Shown piece after piece: positions 28,492 to 37,954 of a stretch of 64,000 nt of DNA. The stretch spans positions 79,167 to 143,166 of the forward strand of contig NZ_FTPD01000022.1 in assembly GCF_900156895.1 (NCBI RefSeq), written 5' to 3'. The notes beneath the pieces are model-generated. The model did no database searches and was not told where the DNA came from. It was given only the letters and a program-made list of their open reading frames with translations. Source of the stretch: Mesorhizobium prunaredense (GTDB lineage: Bacteria > Pseudomonadota > Alphaproteobacteria > Rhizobiales > Rhizobiaceae). A program made the translations under genes and the position numbers. Positions within the stretch are counted from its first letter, which is position 1. Every line of letters begins with the position of its first letter.

Positions 28492-30750
28492 TCAGAAATG
28501 GCGCCGCGATCGGCTTTCGGTGAGTTCGCGAACCGCTTCGCGGAATTCGCGCAAGCTGGCTCGGATTTCCTCGATGGAGGCTTGCTGTTCAGCGGCTTTC
28601 GAAGCCTGACTTGCCTCGTCCGACGAGGCCCGGGGATACTGCTGCTGCGGATAAGGCACTGGTTCGGCATGGGGCGGAACGGGTGGCGCCTTGGATGCCT
28701 TGTCTTCAATGGGTGTCCGGCGCCCTTCTGCCCTGCGGCGCGGCCGCGAATCGGCGGTTTCGCGCAGGCTCGCATAGGCGCCGCGCATGGCGCCGAGGCC
28801 GACACCGGAAGCAAGCCCCGCCAGCAGGCCGGCAAGCACCGTCATGGCGCGCGACGGTCCGTTCGGCTCGAGCGGGGCGAACGCCTTGGAGATCACGTTG
28901 ATGTTGGCGGTGTTGATGTCCTTCTGCTCGCCGGTCTCCTTGGCGCGGAGGAGATATTGTTCATAGACGGAGCGTTTGGCGGCGGCCTCGCGCTCCAGTT
29001 CGCGCAACGTGACCAGGTCGCTGTTGACGTCGCCGCTGCGGACCTTCAACTGCGCCAGCCGGGAGGCCAGATCCTGTTCGAGCTGCACGGCGCGCCTGAG
29101 GTCGACCTGCAGCGACGAGGCGATGCGGCGCAGTTCCCCGGCGATACGCTCGCGCGATCCGGCAAGCTGAGCATTGAGCGCCTGGAGCTCGGGATGGCGC
29201 GGCCCGAGCCGGATCGCGGCGCGGTCAGCCTCCTGCTTGAGCGTCGCATAGTGCGAGCGCAACTCGCTCATGGTGTTGGAGTTGATCTCCTCCGGCAAGG
29301 TGCCGCTCAGAACCGAACTCACGTCGATCGAGCGCGCCGACGCCGCGCGGGCGTTAAGTTCCAGCGTGCGCGCGCGGGCGATGGCCAGCTGCTGGTTGAG
29401 CTTAAGCATCTCGTCGTCGCTGATCAGGTGGCCTTGCGCGTCGACGAGGTCGTGCGCGGCCCTGAAATCCTCGACCTTGCGCTCGGCCGCTTCCACGCCC
29501 TTGCGCAGCTCGTCGAGCCTGCCCGTCAGCTCGTTGGTCGCGCGGCCAGCGGTGTCGGACTGGATCTGACCGAAGGTCTGCAGAAAGACGTCCGTCATCG
29601 TGTTGGCGATGAGCGCCGACTTCTCGCCATTTTGCGTGGTGGCGCTTACGGAGATGACAAAGGTCTTGCCGCCGCGCTCGACCGAAAGGCTCTCGGCCAG
29701 ATTGGCGACGGCCAGCGCACGGCGGCGACCCTCACCGGCAGCCGGCCCGTCATTGCGCGACAGCATCGACCGGATGAACGTCATCATCCCCAGGCCATCG
29801 GAACCTTGCCCGTTGAACTCCGGATCATTGATGAGATTGAGCTTGTCGACGACCTTGTTGAGAACGGTACCGGAGGTGAGCACGCGAACCTGGTTTTCGA
29901 CGATGGCCAGCGTAGCGTCGGACGCAACCACCGATTGGGTGAGGACGCGGTCGGTGAGCTTCAGGTCGCGCGGGTCGACGATCAGCTCTGCGGTGGCTTC
30001 GTATTTCTTCGGCGTCGACAGCGCGATGGCGACGCCAAGCGTGGCGCCCAGTATCGTCATGGCGACGATCAGCAGCTTCGAGCGGGCAATGCCGCGGACG
30101 ACCTGCATCGGATCGATCAACGGCCTCCATTCTTGTCTGTCGTCCTGACGGGAAGACCGCGGCTCGTCATCTGCATATCGAGGTTCGGGTGCGGCGTATC
30201 GAGGCTCGGGTCCGGCGTGTCGAGGCTCGAACGCGGCGTGTCGGGGATCGAACGCGGCGTATCGAGGATCGGCATCGGAACGCCGGTCCTCGGAAACACC
30301 GGCTGCAACCGGCTCCGGCCGCTGCCTGGCGTATCGAGGATCGAACGCGGCTTCCGCATGGTCCGCTTCAACGGGCTCGTCAGTCTCAGGCGGCATCCGG
30401 GCGGCCGAAGCCGATGCATCCTCGGCTTGAAACCGGCTTGTTTCATCGCTTGCCGATAACTCCGGAGCCACCCAGCGTTCCGGGGTCGCCGAGGACTCCG
30501 GGGTTGCCGAGAGTTCCGGATGCGCTCGCTCCTCGCGGCGTAAGCGCGCGACACGATGGCGCGTTGCGGCATCCTCGCGCCATGACGGGTCTGCCCGGTC
30601 CCCGATTGCAACCAGCGATGGTTCTTCTTCGCCGCGCAACGCCTGGCCGAGCGCCAGCAAGGACCGCTCGCGCTTCCAATCTTCACGGTTTTGCCTGTCG
30701 ACCATTGTCGTGGAGCTTGCCCTTTGCGGCTTGGACGCGCGGTCAGCCAT
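28492..30750 (-). CDS. Wzz/GumC-type polysaccharide chain-length protein with disordered N-terminus
   Basis: 752 aa. Residues 1-220 are charged and disordered and include an Ala/Arg/Pro repeat of the type DPRYAAFDPRHAAFEPRHA. A first membrane segment (LLIVAMTILGATLGVAIAL) near 230 is followed by the Wzz domain (KYEATAELIVDPRDLKLTDR), a coiled-coil GNVR region, and a second membrane segment (AMTVLAGLLAGLASGVGLG) near 655. The C-terminus is a short coiled tail. No Walker motifs, so no BY-kinase domain. Divergent from an O-antigen-ligase-like gene, consistent with an exopolysaccharide or O-chain locus. Confidence 0.88.
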   Translation of the reverse strand: MADRASKPQRASSTTMVDRQNREDWKRERSLLALGQALRGEEEPSLVAIGDRADPSWREDAATRHRVARLRREERAHPELSATPESSATPERWVAPELSASDETSRFQAEDASASAARMPPETDEPVEADHAEAAFDPRYARQRPEPVAAGVSEDRRSDADPRYAAFDPRHAAFEPRHAGPEPRYAAPEPRYADDEPRSSRQDDRQEWRPLIDPMQVVRGIARSKLLIVAMTILGATLGVAIALSTPKKYEATAELIVDPRDLKLTDRVLTQSVVASDATLAIVENQVRVLTSGTVLNKVVDKLNLINDPEFNGQGSDGLGMMTFIRSMLSRNDGPAAGEGRRRALAVANLAESLSVERGGKTFVISVSATTQNGEKSALIANTMTDVFLQTFGQIQSDTAGRATNELTGRLDELRKGVEAAERKVEDFRAAHDLVDAQGHLISDDEMLKLNQQLAIARARTLELNARAASARSIDVSSVLSGTLPEEINSNTMSELRSHYATLKQEADRAAIRLGPRHPELQALNAQLAGSRERIAGELRRIASSLQVDLRRAVQLEQDLASRLAQLKVRSGDVNSDLVTLRELEREAAAKRSVYEQYLLRAKETGEQKDINTANINVISKAFAPLEPNGPSRAMTVLAGLLAGLASGVGLGAMRGAYASLRETADSRPRRRAEGRRTPIEDKASKAPPVPPHAEPVPYPQQQYPRASSDEASQASKAAEQQASIEEIRASLREFREAVRELTESRSRRHF

Positions 30751-30802
30751 TCGTTAAGCCACGCTAGACAAGCATAGGAAACAAAAGGTTAATTTCCCTG
30801 CC

Positions 30803-31941
30803 TTGAAGACAAGGTTTCCCTCTAGGGTTGTACCCTTCTTCTCGCTCATAGCTTTTGCCGACCCGCGCGTGGTGCGTTCGCTGTTCAGCCCGTCCTGGCT
30901 GCTGATGCTGGCTTTCCTGATGTTTTCGGTGGTGATGGCAACCGATCGGCCGTCGGCCATGCGCGCCGCTTTCTTCACGCTGATCGGCATTTTGACGATG
31001 GCGACGATCCTGGCGCTTCCGCGCGACGCCGAAGCCTTCTCGAAAGTCATCATCTTCACCATCGTCGTCGTCATCGGCCTGTCCTATATCGGGGCTCATC
31101 GTCTTTCCAAACGAGGCGCTGCACACCACCGATTCGCTGGAGCCGGAACATGCCGGCCTGTGGCGCGGCGTGTTCACCCACAAGAACATCGCCGGGCCTA
31201 TCATGGCCTGCTTCAGCTTCGCCGGCCTCTACCTCTACCGGCGCGGACAGCGGCTCTGGGGCGCATCGATCTTTTGCGCGGCGATGATCTTCATGCTGCA
31301 CAGCGGTTCCAAGACGACGGCCGGACTGGTGCCGTTTTCGATCCTGATCGTCGTGCTGCCAAGCCTGATCGGCATGCGGCTTGGGACGCCGATCCTGTTC
31401 GCGCTGGCCATCATCGCCGCGGCGATCGGCACGCTGGGCATCGTCTTCCTGCCGCCGGTGAAGCATCTGGCTGCACTCTATTTTCCCGACCTATACCGGG
31501 CGCACGACGCTGTGGGAGTTCGCCGGCGAGATGCTGGCGGAGCGGCCGTGGACCGGCTACGGCTTCGAGAGCTTCTGGGGCACGCCGCTGCTGTTGAACC
31601 AGGACCAGCCCTTCGATCGGGCCTGGGACATCAGAACCATCGTGCACGGCCATAACGGCTACCTCGACATCGCAGTGCTGATGGGCATCCCGGCGCTTTG
31701 CGTGGCGGTCTACACGTTCCTGGTCGCGCCGCTGCGCGATTACATGCGCATTCCCTTGCGCAAGGAGAACATTCATCTCGGCGACTTCTTCATGATGGTG
31801 GTGCTGTTCGCAGCGCTGAACGCCTTCTTCGAAAGCTTCTTCTTCCATCGCGCCGACCCGGTCTGGCTGTTCTTCGTGTTCGGCATGTTCGGCCTGAGGC
31901 AAGTGTCGCTGCGGCCGATGGCGGTTCGCGGTCGGTCCTGA
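30803..31941 (+). pseudogene. O-antigen ligase/polymerase (Wzy/ExoQ type), two frameshifts and probably 5'-truncated
   Basis: Three frames join into one polytopic protein. Frame 1 ends IGLSYIG. An extra G in GGGG (31091-31094) shifts to LIVFPNEALHTTDSLEPEHA, then LWRGVFTHKNIAGPIMA. A second shift between about 31480 and 31500 leads to TYTGRTTLWEFAGEMLAERP, then WTGYGFESFW and HGHNGYLDIAVLMG. The PEHAG..RGVFTHKN and HGHNGYLD blocks are typical of this family. The first usable start is TTG 30803 after an in-frame stop at 30776, so about 50-70 N-terminal residues seem absent. Either a dead gene or repeated sequencing errors. Confidence 0.82.
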
Positions 31942-32006
31942 TCCTCCGTCCCAACAGGACTTCCCCGCCCCGCCACGAACGTCTATGGGAAGCCATCTTT
32001 TTGTTT

Positions 32007-32055
32007 GAGCATCGGATTTTGCCAAAACCGGTACCCCCTTTTGGGTCCGATGCTC
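32007..32055. repeat. Palindromic intergenic repeat, variant copy C
   Basis: GAGCATCGGA (32007-32016) pairs with TCCGATGCTC (32046-32055), with an inner CCAAAA/TTTTGG pair. The layout matches stem 2 of copies A and B but with a different outer sequence. It lies between the broken ligase gene and proC. Confidence 0.75.
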
Positions 32056-32070
32056 TAGCGGAGGTTTTCC

Positions 32071-32886
32071 ATGACGATCAGGCTTGTTCTCGCCGGCTGC
32101 GGCAATATGGGCTACGCCATGCTCTCGGGCTGGCTGAAATCGGGCAAGCTCCCCGCGGCGGCGGTCTTCGTGGTCGAGCCCAATGCCGATTTGCGCAAGC
32201 GCGCCGAAGCGCTGGGCTGCAGTGCTGCCGCGGATGCCGGCGGCATTCCGGCGGACGCGGTGCCGGCCCTCGTTGTCATTGCGGTGAAGCCGCAAGTGAT
32301 CCGCGACGTGACCGCCGCCTACAAGCGCTTCAATGATGGCCGCACCACCTTCCTCAGCATCGCCGCCGGAACGCCGGCCGCCACTTTCGAGGCCATTCTG
32401 GGCGATCGCGCGCCGATCGTGCGCTGCATGCCCAACACGCCGGCGGCGATCGGCAAGGGCATGATGGTGGTGTTTTCCAACCGGCTGGTCTCCATCGACA
32501 CGAAACGTTTCGTTACCGATCTCCTTTCGGCGAGCGGCGAAGTGACAGATATCGACGACGAGGGCCTGATGGACGCGGTGACGGCGGTGTCAGGGTCTGG
32601 CCCGGCCTATATCTTCCATTTCATCGAAGCACTGGCCGTGGCTGCCGAGAAGGCCGGATTGCCAGCCAAAACCGCCAGGCTGCTGGCCGTGCAGACGGTC
32701 TATGGCGCCGCCTCGCTCGCCGCCGAAAGCGGCGAAGATCCGGGCGTGCTGCGCCAGCAGGTGACCAGCCCCAACGGCACAACGGCCGCCGCACTTGCCG
32801 TGCTGATGGGCGAGGACCGGCTGATCCACCTGCTCACCGAAGCGGTGGAAGCAGCGCGGTTGCGGTCGATCGAACTGGGGAAGTAG
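32071..32886 (+). CDS. proC: Pyrroline-5-carboxylate reductase
   Basis: 271 aa, last step of proline synthesis (P5C + NAD(P)H to proline). N-terminal Rossmann LVLAGCGNMGYAMLSGWL, the middle PNTPAAIGKGM, and the signature AVSGSGPAYIFHFIEALA, then QVTSPNGTTAAAL. Start ATG 32071 has GGAGG upstream. Monocistronic in appearance. Confidence 0.96.
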   Translation: MTIRLVLAGCGNMGYAMLSGWLKSGKLPAAAVFVVEPNADLRKRAEALGCSAAADAGGIPADAVPALVVIAVKPQVIRDVTAAYKRFNDGRTTFLSIAAGTPAATFEAILGDRAPIVRCMPNTPAAIGKGMMVVFSNRLVSIDTKRFVTDLLSASGEVTDIDDEGLMDAVTAVSGSGPAYIFHFIEALAVAAEKAGLPAKTARLLAVQTVYGAASLAAESGEDPGVLRQQVTSPNGTTAAALAVLMGEDRLIHLLTEAVEAARLRSIELGK

Positions 32887-32901
32887 TGGCGGCTTTGCGG
32901 A

Positions 32902-33294
32902 TTACGCGAGATCGGTATGCGAAAAGTCGTTACCCTTGTAGGGCAGTGCGGAACCATGACTCTTTGCACAGGCATAAGAAAGGCAGTCGGCTAAGTTGAA
33001 CTGGGCGGGATGCCCGCGCCCTTTTCCATAGTCTGAAAACGCCTGGATCGCGAGCACGGCATCACGGGCGTCGATCGGCACGATTTCGATTTCAGCCTCG
33101 CGAAGAAACGCGTCTATCGCGTCTCCGGCGATAACCGGCTGGACGGCAAGCATCGTCGAAAGCCGCATCGCCGCTTCAAGCACCACCAGCGCCGAAGTTA
33201 TCCTTACGGGCGCTGCCTCGATGCGATTGCTCCACTCGCCGGCATCCTCTTCTCCTGAAAGAATCGCGACAACCACGGAGGTGTCGACGAACAT
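32902..33294 (-). CDS. vapC: VapC-type PIN-domain toxin
   Basis: 130 aa from ATG 33294 (MFVDTSVVVAILSGEED). PIN acidic residues: Asp4 in MFVDTS, Glu in VVLEAAMR, and Asp in NLADCLSYACA. Predicted Mg-dependent RNase of a type II toxin-antitoxin pair. Its start overlaps the antitoxin stop by one base (TGATG), the usual coupling. Confidence 0.92.
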   Translation of the reverse strand: MFVDTSVVVAILSGEEDAGEWSNRIEAAPVRITSALVVLEAAMRLSTMLAVQPVIAGDAIDAFLREAEIEIVPIDARDAVLAIQAFSDYGKGRGHPAQFNLADCLSYACAKSHGSALPYKGNDFSHTDLA

Positions 33295-33536
33295 CAGGGA
33301 TGCCCCCACATGTCATCGATTTCATCCTTCGTCACAGCCCGACCGCCCTGGCCTGCCTTGGCTTTGATGTCATTGGCAATGGCAGCGAGCCGCTCCGCCA
33401 GGGGAATGCGTCCGCCTTCCCGTTTCAATTCGGATTCAAGCGCTTCGATGACCGCCTCGGTCATGGAAATGTTGCGTTTGGCGGCAAGCTGTCGTGCCAG
33501 TTCGCGTGCGCGCGGATCCCTGATCTGAAGATTCAT
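33294..33536 (-). CDS. vapB: VapB-family antitoxin
   Basis: 80 aa from ATG 33536 (MNLQIRDPRARELARQLAAK). N-terminal ribbon-helix-helix (NISMTEAVIEALESELKRE) and a C-terminal toxin-binding tail ending EIDDMWGHP, the Rv0623/PSK-type VapB. Upstream palindromes at 33556-33589 fit autoregulation. A longer frame to 33713 is not supported. Confidence 0.9.
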   Translation of the reverse strand: MNLQIRDPRARELARQLAAKRNISMTEAVIEALESELKREGGRIPLAERLAAIANDIKAKAGQGGRAVTKDEIDDMWGHP

Positions 33537-33555
33537 GCAATCGGCCTCCGCCTCG

Positions 33556-33589
33556 TTGTCAATACAATATAGAGAGTTTGTCATGACAA
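33556..33589 (-). promoter_or_regulatory. vapBC operator candidate
   Basis: Perfect 12-bp palindrome TTGTCATGACAA (33578-33589) and a second half-site pair TTGT/ACAA (33556-33567), 20-53 bases upstream of vapB in an AT-rich stretch. Expected for toxin-antitoxin autorepression; the binding itself is inferred. Confidence 0.6.
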
Positions 33590-33639
33590 CACCAGCGCGC
33601 CCGGCCGAAAGCGTCCGACAGGTGCCGCTCTCGACGGCG

Positions 33640-34953
33640 TCAAGCCCCGTACAGCATCTCGTCCTGCAGCCGGCGCAAGGCGAACAGCCTAGTGGTCGGG
33701 TCTGGCGCGGCATTGGCTGATGTCAGCAGCTCGCCCTTGCTGACCGGTCTCAGCACCTTGCCGCCTTCGAGCAGGCCGACCGGCACGGCGCGGTTGGCGC
33801 GGGCCTCCTCGACAGTCATGGTCCAGGAGCGGTAGCAGGTCTCGCCGATCGCGTCGAAGGTCTCTCCCGCCGCCAGATCGCGCTTGGCCGCGGCGCAGAC
33901 CTCGGCTACCGGCCTCGGCAGCGGCACCATGTCCGGCGTGCCATAGAGCGCAATGCGCGCGGCGGTGAGCGGCACTTCCAGCGAGGTCAGATGATACGGC
34001 CGGAAGAAGCTGTAATAGGGCCCGTGGCCGATATGCAGGTCGTCCATGCGTTCGATGATACGCGGATGGGTCGCCTCGACGATGACGAAGACGCCGGGCG
34101 CCACGCCTTTGCCGATGGTGTAGTCGACGACGCCTTTTCTCGACAGGATGCCGCCATCGGCGCGCGGGATGAGCACCTTGGCCAATTCATCGCGGTCGGC
34201 CTTGGGCCCGTGCATGCCGGCGATGTCGGGCACCAACCCGGTGGCGTTGGCGATGGCGCACATCTCGACCATGGTCTTCGAGCCGTCGACGAACTCGACC
34301 AGCATGCGCGGGTTCATGTTGCGGCGCAGCGCTTCCGCGCGATAGTCATCGGGCACGGCGTCGTGGTTGAGCGGGTTGTTCTTGCCCTTGCCGGCCGAGA
34401 CGATGGTGTAGCCGAGCGCGGAGGCGAACTCGATCAGTTCCATGCAGCTCGACGGCTCGTCGCCGGCGCCGACCGAATAGACGACGCCGAGCCGGTCGGC
34501 CTGCTGCTTCAGATAGCAGCCGATGGTGACGTCGGCCTCGACATTCATCATCACCAGATGCTTGCCCTGCTGCATCGCCATCAGGTCGAAATCGGCGGCG
34601 ACGCCGGGCTTGCCGGTGGCGTCGATGACCACGTCGATCAGCGGATTGGTGACCAGCATCTCGTTCGAGGTGATGGCGATTTTTCCGCCCTCGATCGCCT
34701 CGCTGACCTTCGACGGCGTATCGGCCTCCCGTGCCATCGCCTCATCGCCATAGGCGATGCGGATGGCATCACGCGCGGTGTGCGGGCGGCGGGTCGAGAC
34801 GGCGCACACCGAAATGCCCGGCATCAGCATGCCTTGCGTCACCAGGTCGGTGCCCATCTCGCCGGAGCCGATGACGCCGATGCGCACCGGTCGGCCTTCC
34901 GCGGCACGCTTGGCGAGATCGCGGGCAAGCCCGGTCAAGGCGACATTGGTCAT
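33640..34953 (-). CDS. NAD(P)-dependent oxidoreductase with C-terminal SAF domain (homoserine-dehydrogenase-like)
   Basis: 437 aa from ATG 34953 (MTNVALTGLARDL). N-terminal Rossmann VRIGVIGSGEMGTDLV, middle VDVVIDATGKPGVAADFDLM and SVGAGDEPSSCMEL, then a C-terminal SAF-type domain (MVPLPRPVAEVCAAAKRDLA). Relatives act on branched sugars or other polyols in catabolic clusters; nothing nearby fixes the substrate. No operon partner; the divergent gene at 35158 is an SDR. Confidence 0.82.
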   Translation of the reverse strand: MTNVALTGLARDLAKRAAEGRPVRIGVIGSGEMGTDLVTQGMLMPGISVCAVSTRRPHTARDAIRIAYGDEAMAREADTPSKVSEAIEGGKIAITSNEMLVTNPLIDVVIDATGKPGVAADFDLMAMQQGKHLVMMNVEADVTIGCYLKQQADRLGVVYSVGAGDEPSSCMELIEFASALGYTIVSAGKGKNNPLNHDAVPDDYRAEALRRNMNPRMLVEFVDGSKTMVEMCAIANATGLVPDIAGMHGPKADRDELAKVLIPRADGGILSRKGVVDYTIGKGVAPGVFVIVEATHPRIIERMDDLHIGHGPYYSFFRPYHLTSLEVPLTAARIALYGTPDMVPLPRPVAEVCAAAKRDLAAGETFDAIGETCYRSWTMTVEEARANRAVPVGLLEGGKVLRPVSKGELLTSANAAPDPTTRLFALRRLQDEMLYGA

Positions 34954-35157
34954 GCGCAAGTCCACTGCTTTTGATTTGGAGGGGAATAGCAGGGAACGGT
35001 AACCTTTTGCCAACGAAACCGGCCGCCGTCGGCAATTTCTTGTGACTGGCGTTCATATCTCGAGCGGGTAGTGTATCCGCCCCGGTAATGTTCAGGGCTG
35101 AGGAGACCGTCCCTGTCGGGCGGCGCGCCTCGCGCAGGGTTTTCAGGGGAGGTTGAG

Positions 35158-35931
35158 ATGACGAACGAGTTCACGCCGAAATTCGATCTGGCTGACAAGG
35201 TCGTGCTGGTCACTGGCGCCTCGCGCGGCATCGGACGCGCTTGCGCGCTCGCCTGCGCCGGCTCCGGCGCCGACGTGATCGTCGGTGTGCGCAGTGCTGC
35301 CGACGGCGCGGATCTCACCGCCGAGATCGAGCGCATGGGCATGCGCGCGCTGGCGGTACAGATGGACCTCACCGATCTGGCGACGGTGCGAAAAGCTGTC
35401 GCCGACGCCCACGCCGCCTTCGGCCGCATCGACGTACTCGTCAACAATGTCGGGCTTGGACCTGAAAACCTGGCGGAGAACGTGACCGAAGCGGATTTCG
35501 ACCTCACCGTTAACGTCAACCTCAAGGGCACGTTCTTCACCACCCAGGCGGTCGGACGGCTGATGATCGAGCAGAAATCCGGGCGCGTCATCAACATCAG
35601 TTCGCAGGCCGGCACGGTGACGCTGAAGGGCGAAGCGATCTACTGCATGACCAAGGCGGCGATAAACCACCTCACCCGCTGCCTCGCGGCCGAATGGGCG
35701 CAGCACAAGATCACCGTCAACAGCGTCGCACCGACCTTCATCTGGACCGACGGAACGCGGCCCTCGCTCGCCGATCCGGAGTTTCATAGGCATGTGCTCG
35801 GCCACATCCCGCTCGGCCGCATCGGTGATCCGATCGATGTCGCGGGCACCGTGGTGTTCCTCGCCTCGCCGGCCGCGTCGCTGATCACCGGCGCGAACAT
35901 ACTGGTCGATGGCGGCTGGTCGGTGGCGTGA
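35158..35931 (+). CDS. SDR family oxidoreductase
   Basis: 257 aa classical SDR. TGASRGIGRA cofactor motif near residue 19, NNVG in place of NNAG, catalytic Tyr/Lys in YCMTKAAINH, and the C-terminal GANILVDGGWSVA. GGTTGAG lies just before the ATG. It is divergent from the SAF-domain oxidoreductase, so the two may act in one catabolic route, but no transporter or regulator accompanies them. Confidence 0.9.
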   Translation: MTNEFTPKFDLADKVVLVTGASRGIGRACALACAGSGADVIVGVRSAADGADLTAEIERMGMRALAVQMDLTDLATVRKAVADAHAAFGRIDVLVNNVGLGPENLAENVTEADFDLTVNVNLKGTFFTTQAVGRLMIEQKSGRVINISSQAGTVTLKGEAIYCMTKAAINHLTRCLAAEWAQHKITVNSVAPTFIWTDGTRPSLADPEFHRHVLGHIPLGRIGDPIDVAGTVVFLASPAASLITGANILVDGGWSVA

Positions 35932-36015
35932 GGGGCGCTTTGGCTGGTGCTGCAACACCGCCTCGCGAGTGCTGAGGTTTCGCTGAGCGTTCAAGGTTAG
36001 TCCAAGAGGTCTTTT

Positions 36016-36435
36016 ATGAGCGAAAAATTTCAATCGAACGGTAAATTCGACGAGCCGCGGGATGAGCCACTCTTCCTGGCTATCTCGAAAACAGACCCCG
36101 CCACCCTAGCTGCTTACGACCGAGCGCTTGCGAGTGTGCCGATATTTATCGAACACATAGAGAGGAATGCAGACGCCCTGTGTTCAGCGAAGCTTCGGTT
36201 TCGCGACCCTGACGAGTCGGAACGTCTTGGCGAGGACAGCTTTCTTTTCCTTTGGCTTACCACCGTGCATTATCATGCTGAGGAGCGGCTATTTTCGGGT
36301 ACGTTTTTCGAGGTGCCACCCGAGCTTCAGAAATGGCATCAGGCCGCCCAGAGACTCGCATTTGAAGGCGACGATATTTTCGATTGGATGGTTCTCGCCA
36401 AGGGGCACGTGCATGGGGATTCACATTGCGCGTAA
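36016..36435 (+). CDS. DUF2314-type protein
   Basis: 139 aa, soluble. The arrangement LASVPIFIEHIE, DSFLFLWLTTV, FSGTFFEVPPELQ, DDIFDWMVLAKGHVHG resembles DUF2314, whose C-terminus usually reads DWxxxxxGxxxG. AGAGG lies about 10 bases before ATG 36016. It starts a stretch of visibly lower GC that continues through the tad genes. Function unknown. Confidence 0.7.
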   Translation: MSEKFQSNGKFDEPRDEPLFLAISKTDPATLAAYDRALASVPIFIEHIERNADALCSAKLRFRDPDESERLGEDSFLFLWLTTVHYHAEERLFSGTFFEVPPELQKWHQAAQRLAFEGDDIFDWMVLAKGHVHGDSHCA

Positions 36436-36713
36436 CCCGAGACAAGCTTCCTGAGAAAGATCGTGGCTCATACGATCGATACGTCGGGGTTTCAGTTTAT
36501 GAGCCACTGCCGTCCTGACTCAACACACGCTTAACGAAGATCTTTTTAGGGCCAACGTCCGCGTTCTATCCAGCGCCAACAGAACTTGTGACGCCGCTGC
36601 GCGCGCCTGGTTTGGAAGAAGCTGGTTCAGCGTCGGCGGATAGCGAGGAGCCCAACTAACAAATCGAGTGAAATTCTTAGTCATTCCTTTATGCATCCTT
36701 GCTTGAATAGGTA

Positions 36714-37949
36714 ATGGGCTGGTGTGGCGGTACCTTCAGGCGTTTTTTCAGTTGTCCGCGACGAATCGGGGAGAGCGGCAACGTTGCTATTATTTTTGCC
36801 CTGTCTTTGCCGATTGTTGTCGGCGGAGCGGGGCTCGGTGTCGAGACTTCCTATTGGTATTATAGCAGCCTGAAATTACAGGCGGTGGCGGATGCGGCAG
36901 CCTATGCTGGCGCTTTGGAAAAAGTTTCGGGATCCGACAAGCCAACGATCGTCTCGGCCGCGACACTGTCAGCGATCACGAACGGCTGGGGACCATCGAC
37001 AGGCACGATCGAGGTCTTCACGCCTCCCTCGTCCGGACCGAATGTCGCAAAAAAGGCCGTTGAAGTAGTCGTCCATCAGACGCTCGATCGATTTTTCACA
37101 TCGATATTCAGTCAAAGCGCGGTCGGCGCACAGGCAAGGGCCGTGGCTCTTATCACGGACGCGTCAAAAGCCTGCGTTCTGGCGCTCAATCCTTCCGCTT
37201 CGAGAGCGGCGCTCTTTTCCGGCAGTTCAAACCTCAAGCTGACCGGCTGCTCCGTCATGTCGGATTCAATCGCCGCGGACGCCCTCAAGCTTCAAGGGTC
37301 GGCATCTCTGGAGGCCGATTGCCTGATATCGGCAGGCGGTGTTTCATTGAGCAACGTTGTAAAAACCGTTTGCGCGAACCCGCTTACCCAGGCGCTGCCC
37401 GCTGCGGATCCTTTTGCCGACTTGCCGGCACCGCCAGCCACGAACCCCTGTCAAAACGACAATCGGTCCACCTTGGGACCTGGAACATACTGCAAGGGGC
37501 TCAGCTTGAGCGGCAGTGTAACGCTCTCGCCTGGGGTATATGTCGTTGAGGGGGGCGATTTCAAAGCAAACGCGAACGCAAACATTTCCGGCGACGGAGT
37601 CATCATCTATCTGGCGGGCAGCTCCGGCGTCAGCATGAACGGCACGGCCTCCGTCAAGCTAAGCGCACCGACGTCAGGCACCTATTCGGGTGTGCTGTTT
37701 TACGGCGACAGAGCAAACCTGGCGGAATCGAACACGTTTAATGGCACGGCGGATTCGCTTTTGACCGGTGCTCTGTATTTTCCAACGCAGGAGGTTAAAT
37801 ATCTCGGCAATTTCTCGGGCCAAGGTGGTTGCACACAGGTCGTCGCCGATACGATAGAGTGGTCCGGCGCTACAAGCATCAAGCAGGATTGTACGAGCCT
37901 CGGAATGCGAGAGATTCCGGCCGCGCAATCCGTTCAGCTTGTCGAGTAA
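36714..37949 (+). CDS. TadG-like pilus-assembly protein
   Basis: 411 aa. The N-terminal TadE/G segment (GNVAIIFALSLPIVVGGAGLGVETSYWYYSS split around residue 22-50) is a single membrane anchor. The remainder is a Ser/Gly/Asn-rich beta-type domain (LSPGVYVVEGGDFKANANAN, ISGDGVIIYLAGSSGVSMNG). Related rhizobial proteins are called TadG. It is followed by two TadE-like genes but no tadA, tadB, tadC or prepilin is in the window. Low GC compared with surrounding genes. Confidence 0.8.
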   Translation: MGWCGGTFRRFFSCPRRIGESGNVAIIFALSLPIVVGGAGLGVETSYWYYSSLKLQAVADAAAYAGALEKVSGSDKPTIVSAATLSAITNGWGPSTGTIEVFTPPSSGPNVAKKAVEVVVHQTLDRFFTSIFSQSAVGAQARAVALITDASKACVLALNPSASRAALFSGSSNLKLTGCSVMSDSIAADALKLQGSASLEADCLISAGGVSLSNVVKTVCANPLTQALPAADPFADLPAPPATNPCQNDNRSTLGPGTYCKGLSLSGSVTLSPGVYVVEGGDFKANANANISGDGVIIYLAGSSGVSMNGTASVKLSAPTSGTYSGVLFYGDRANLAESNTFNGTADSLLTGALYFPTQEVKYLGNFSGQGGCTQVVADTIEWSGATSIKQDCTSLGMREIPAAQSVQLVE

Positions 37950-37954
37950 CCGTC

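Noticed and set aside
33537..33713. N-terminal extension of VapB
   Set aside because: The extension would run through the palindromic operator; the family starts at MNLQIRD.
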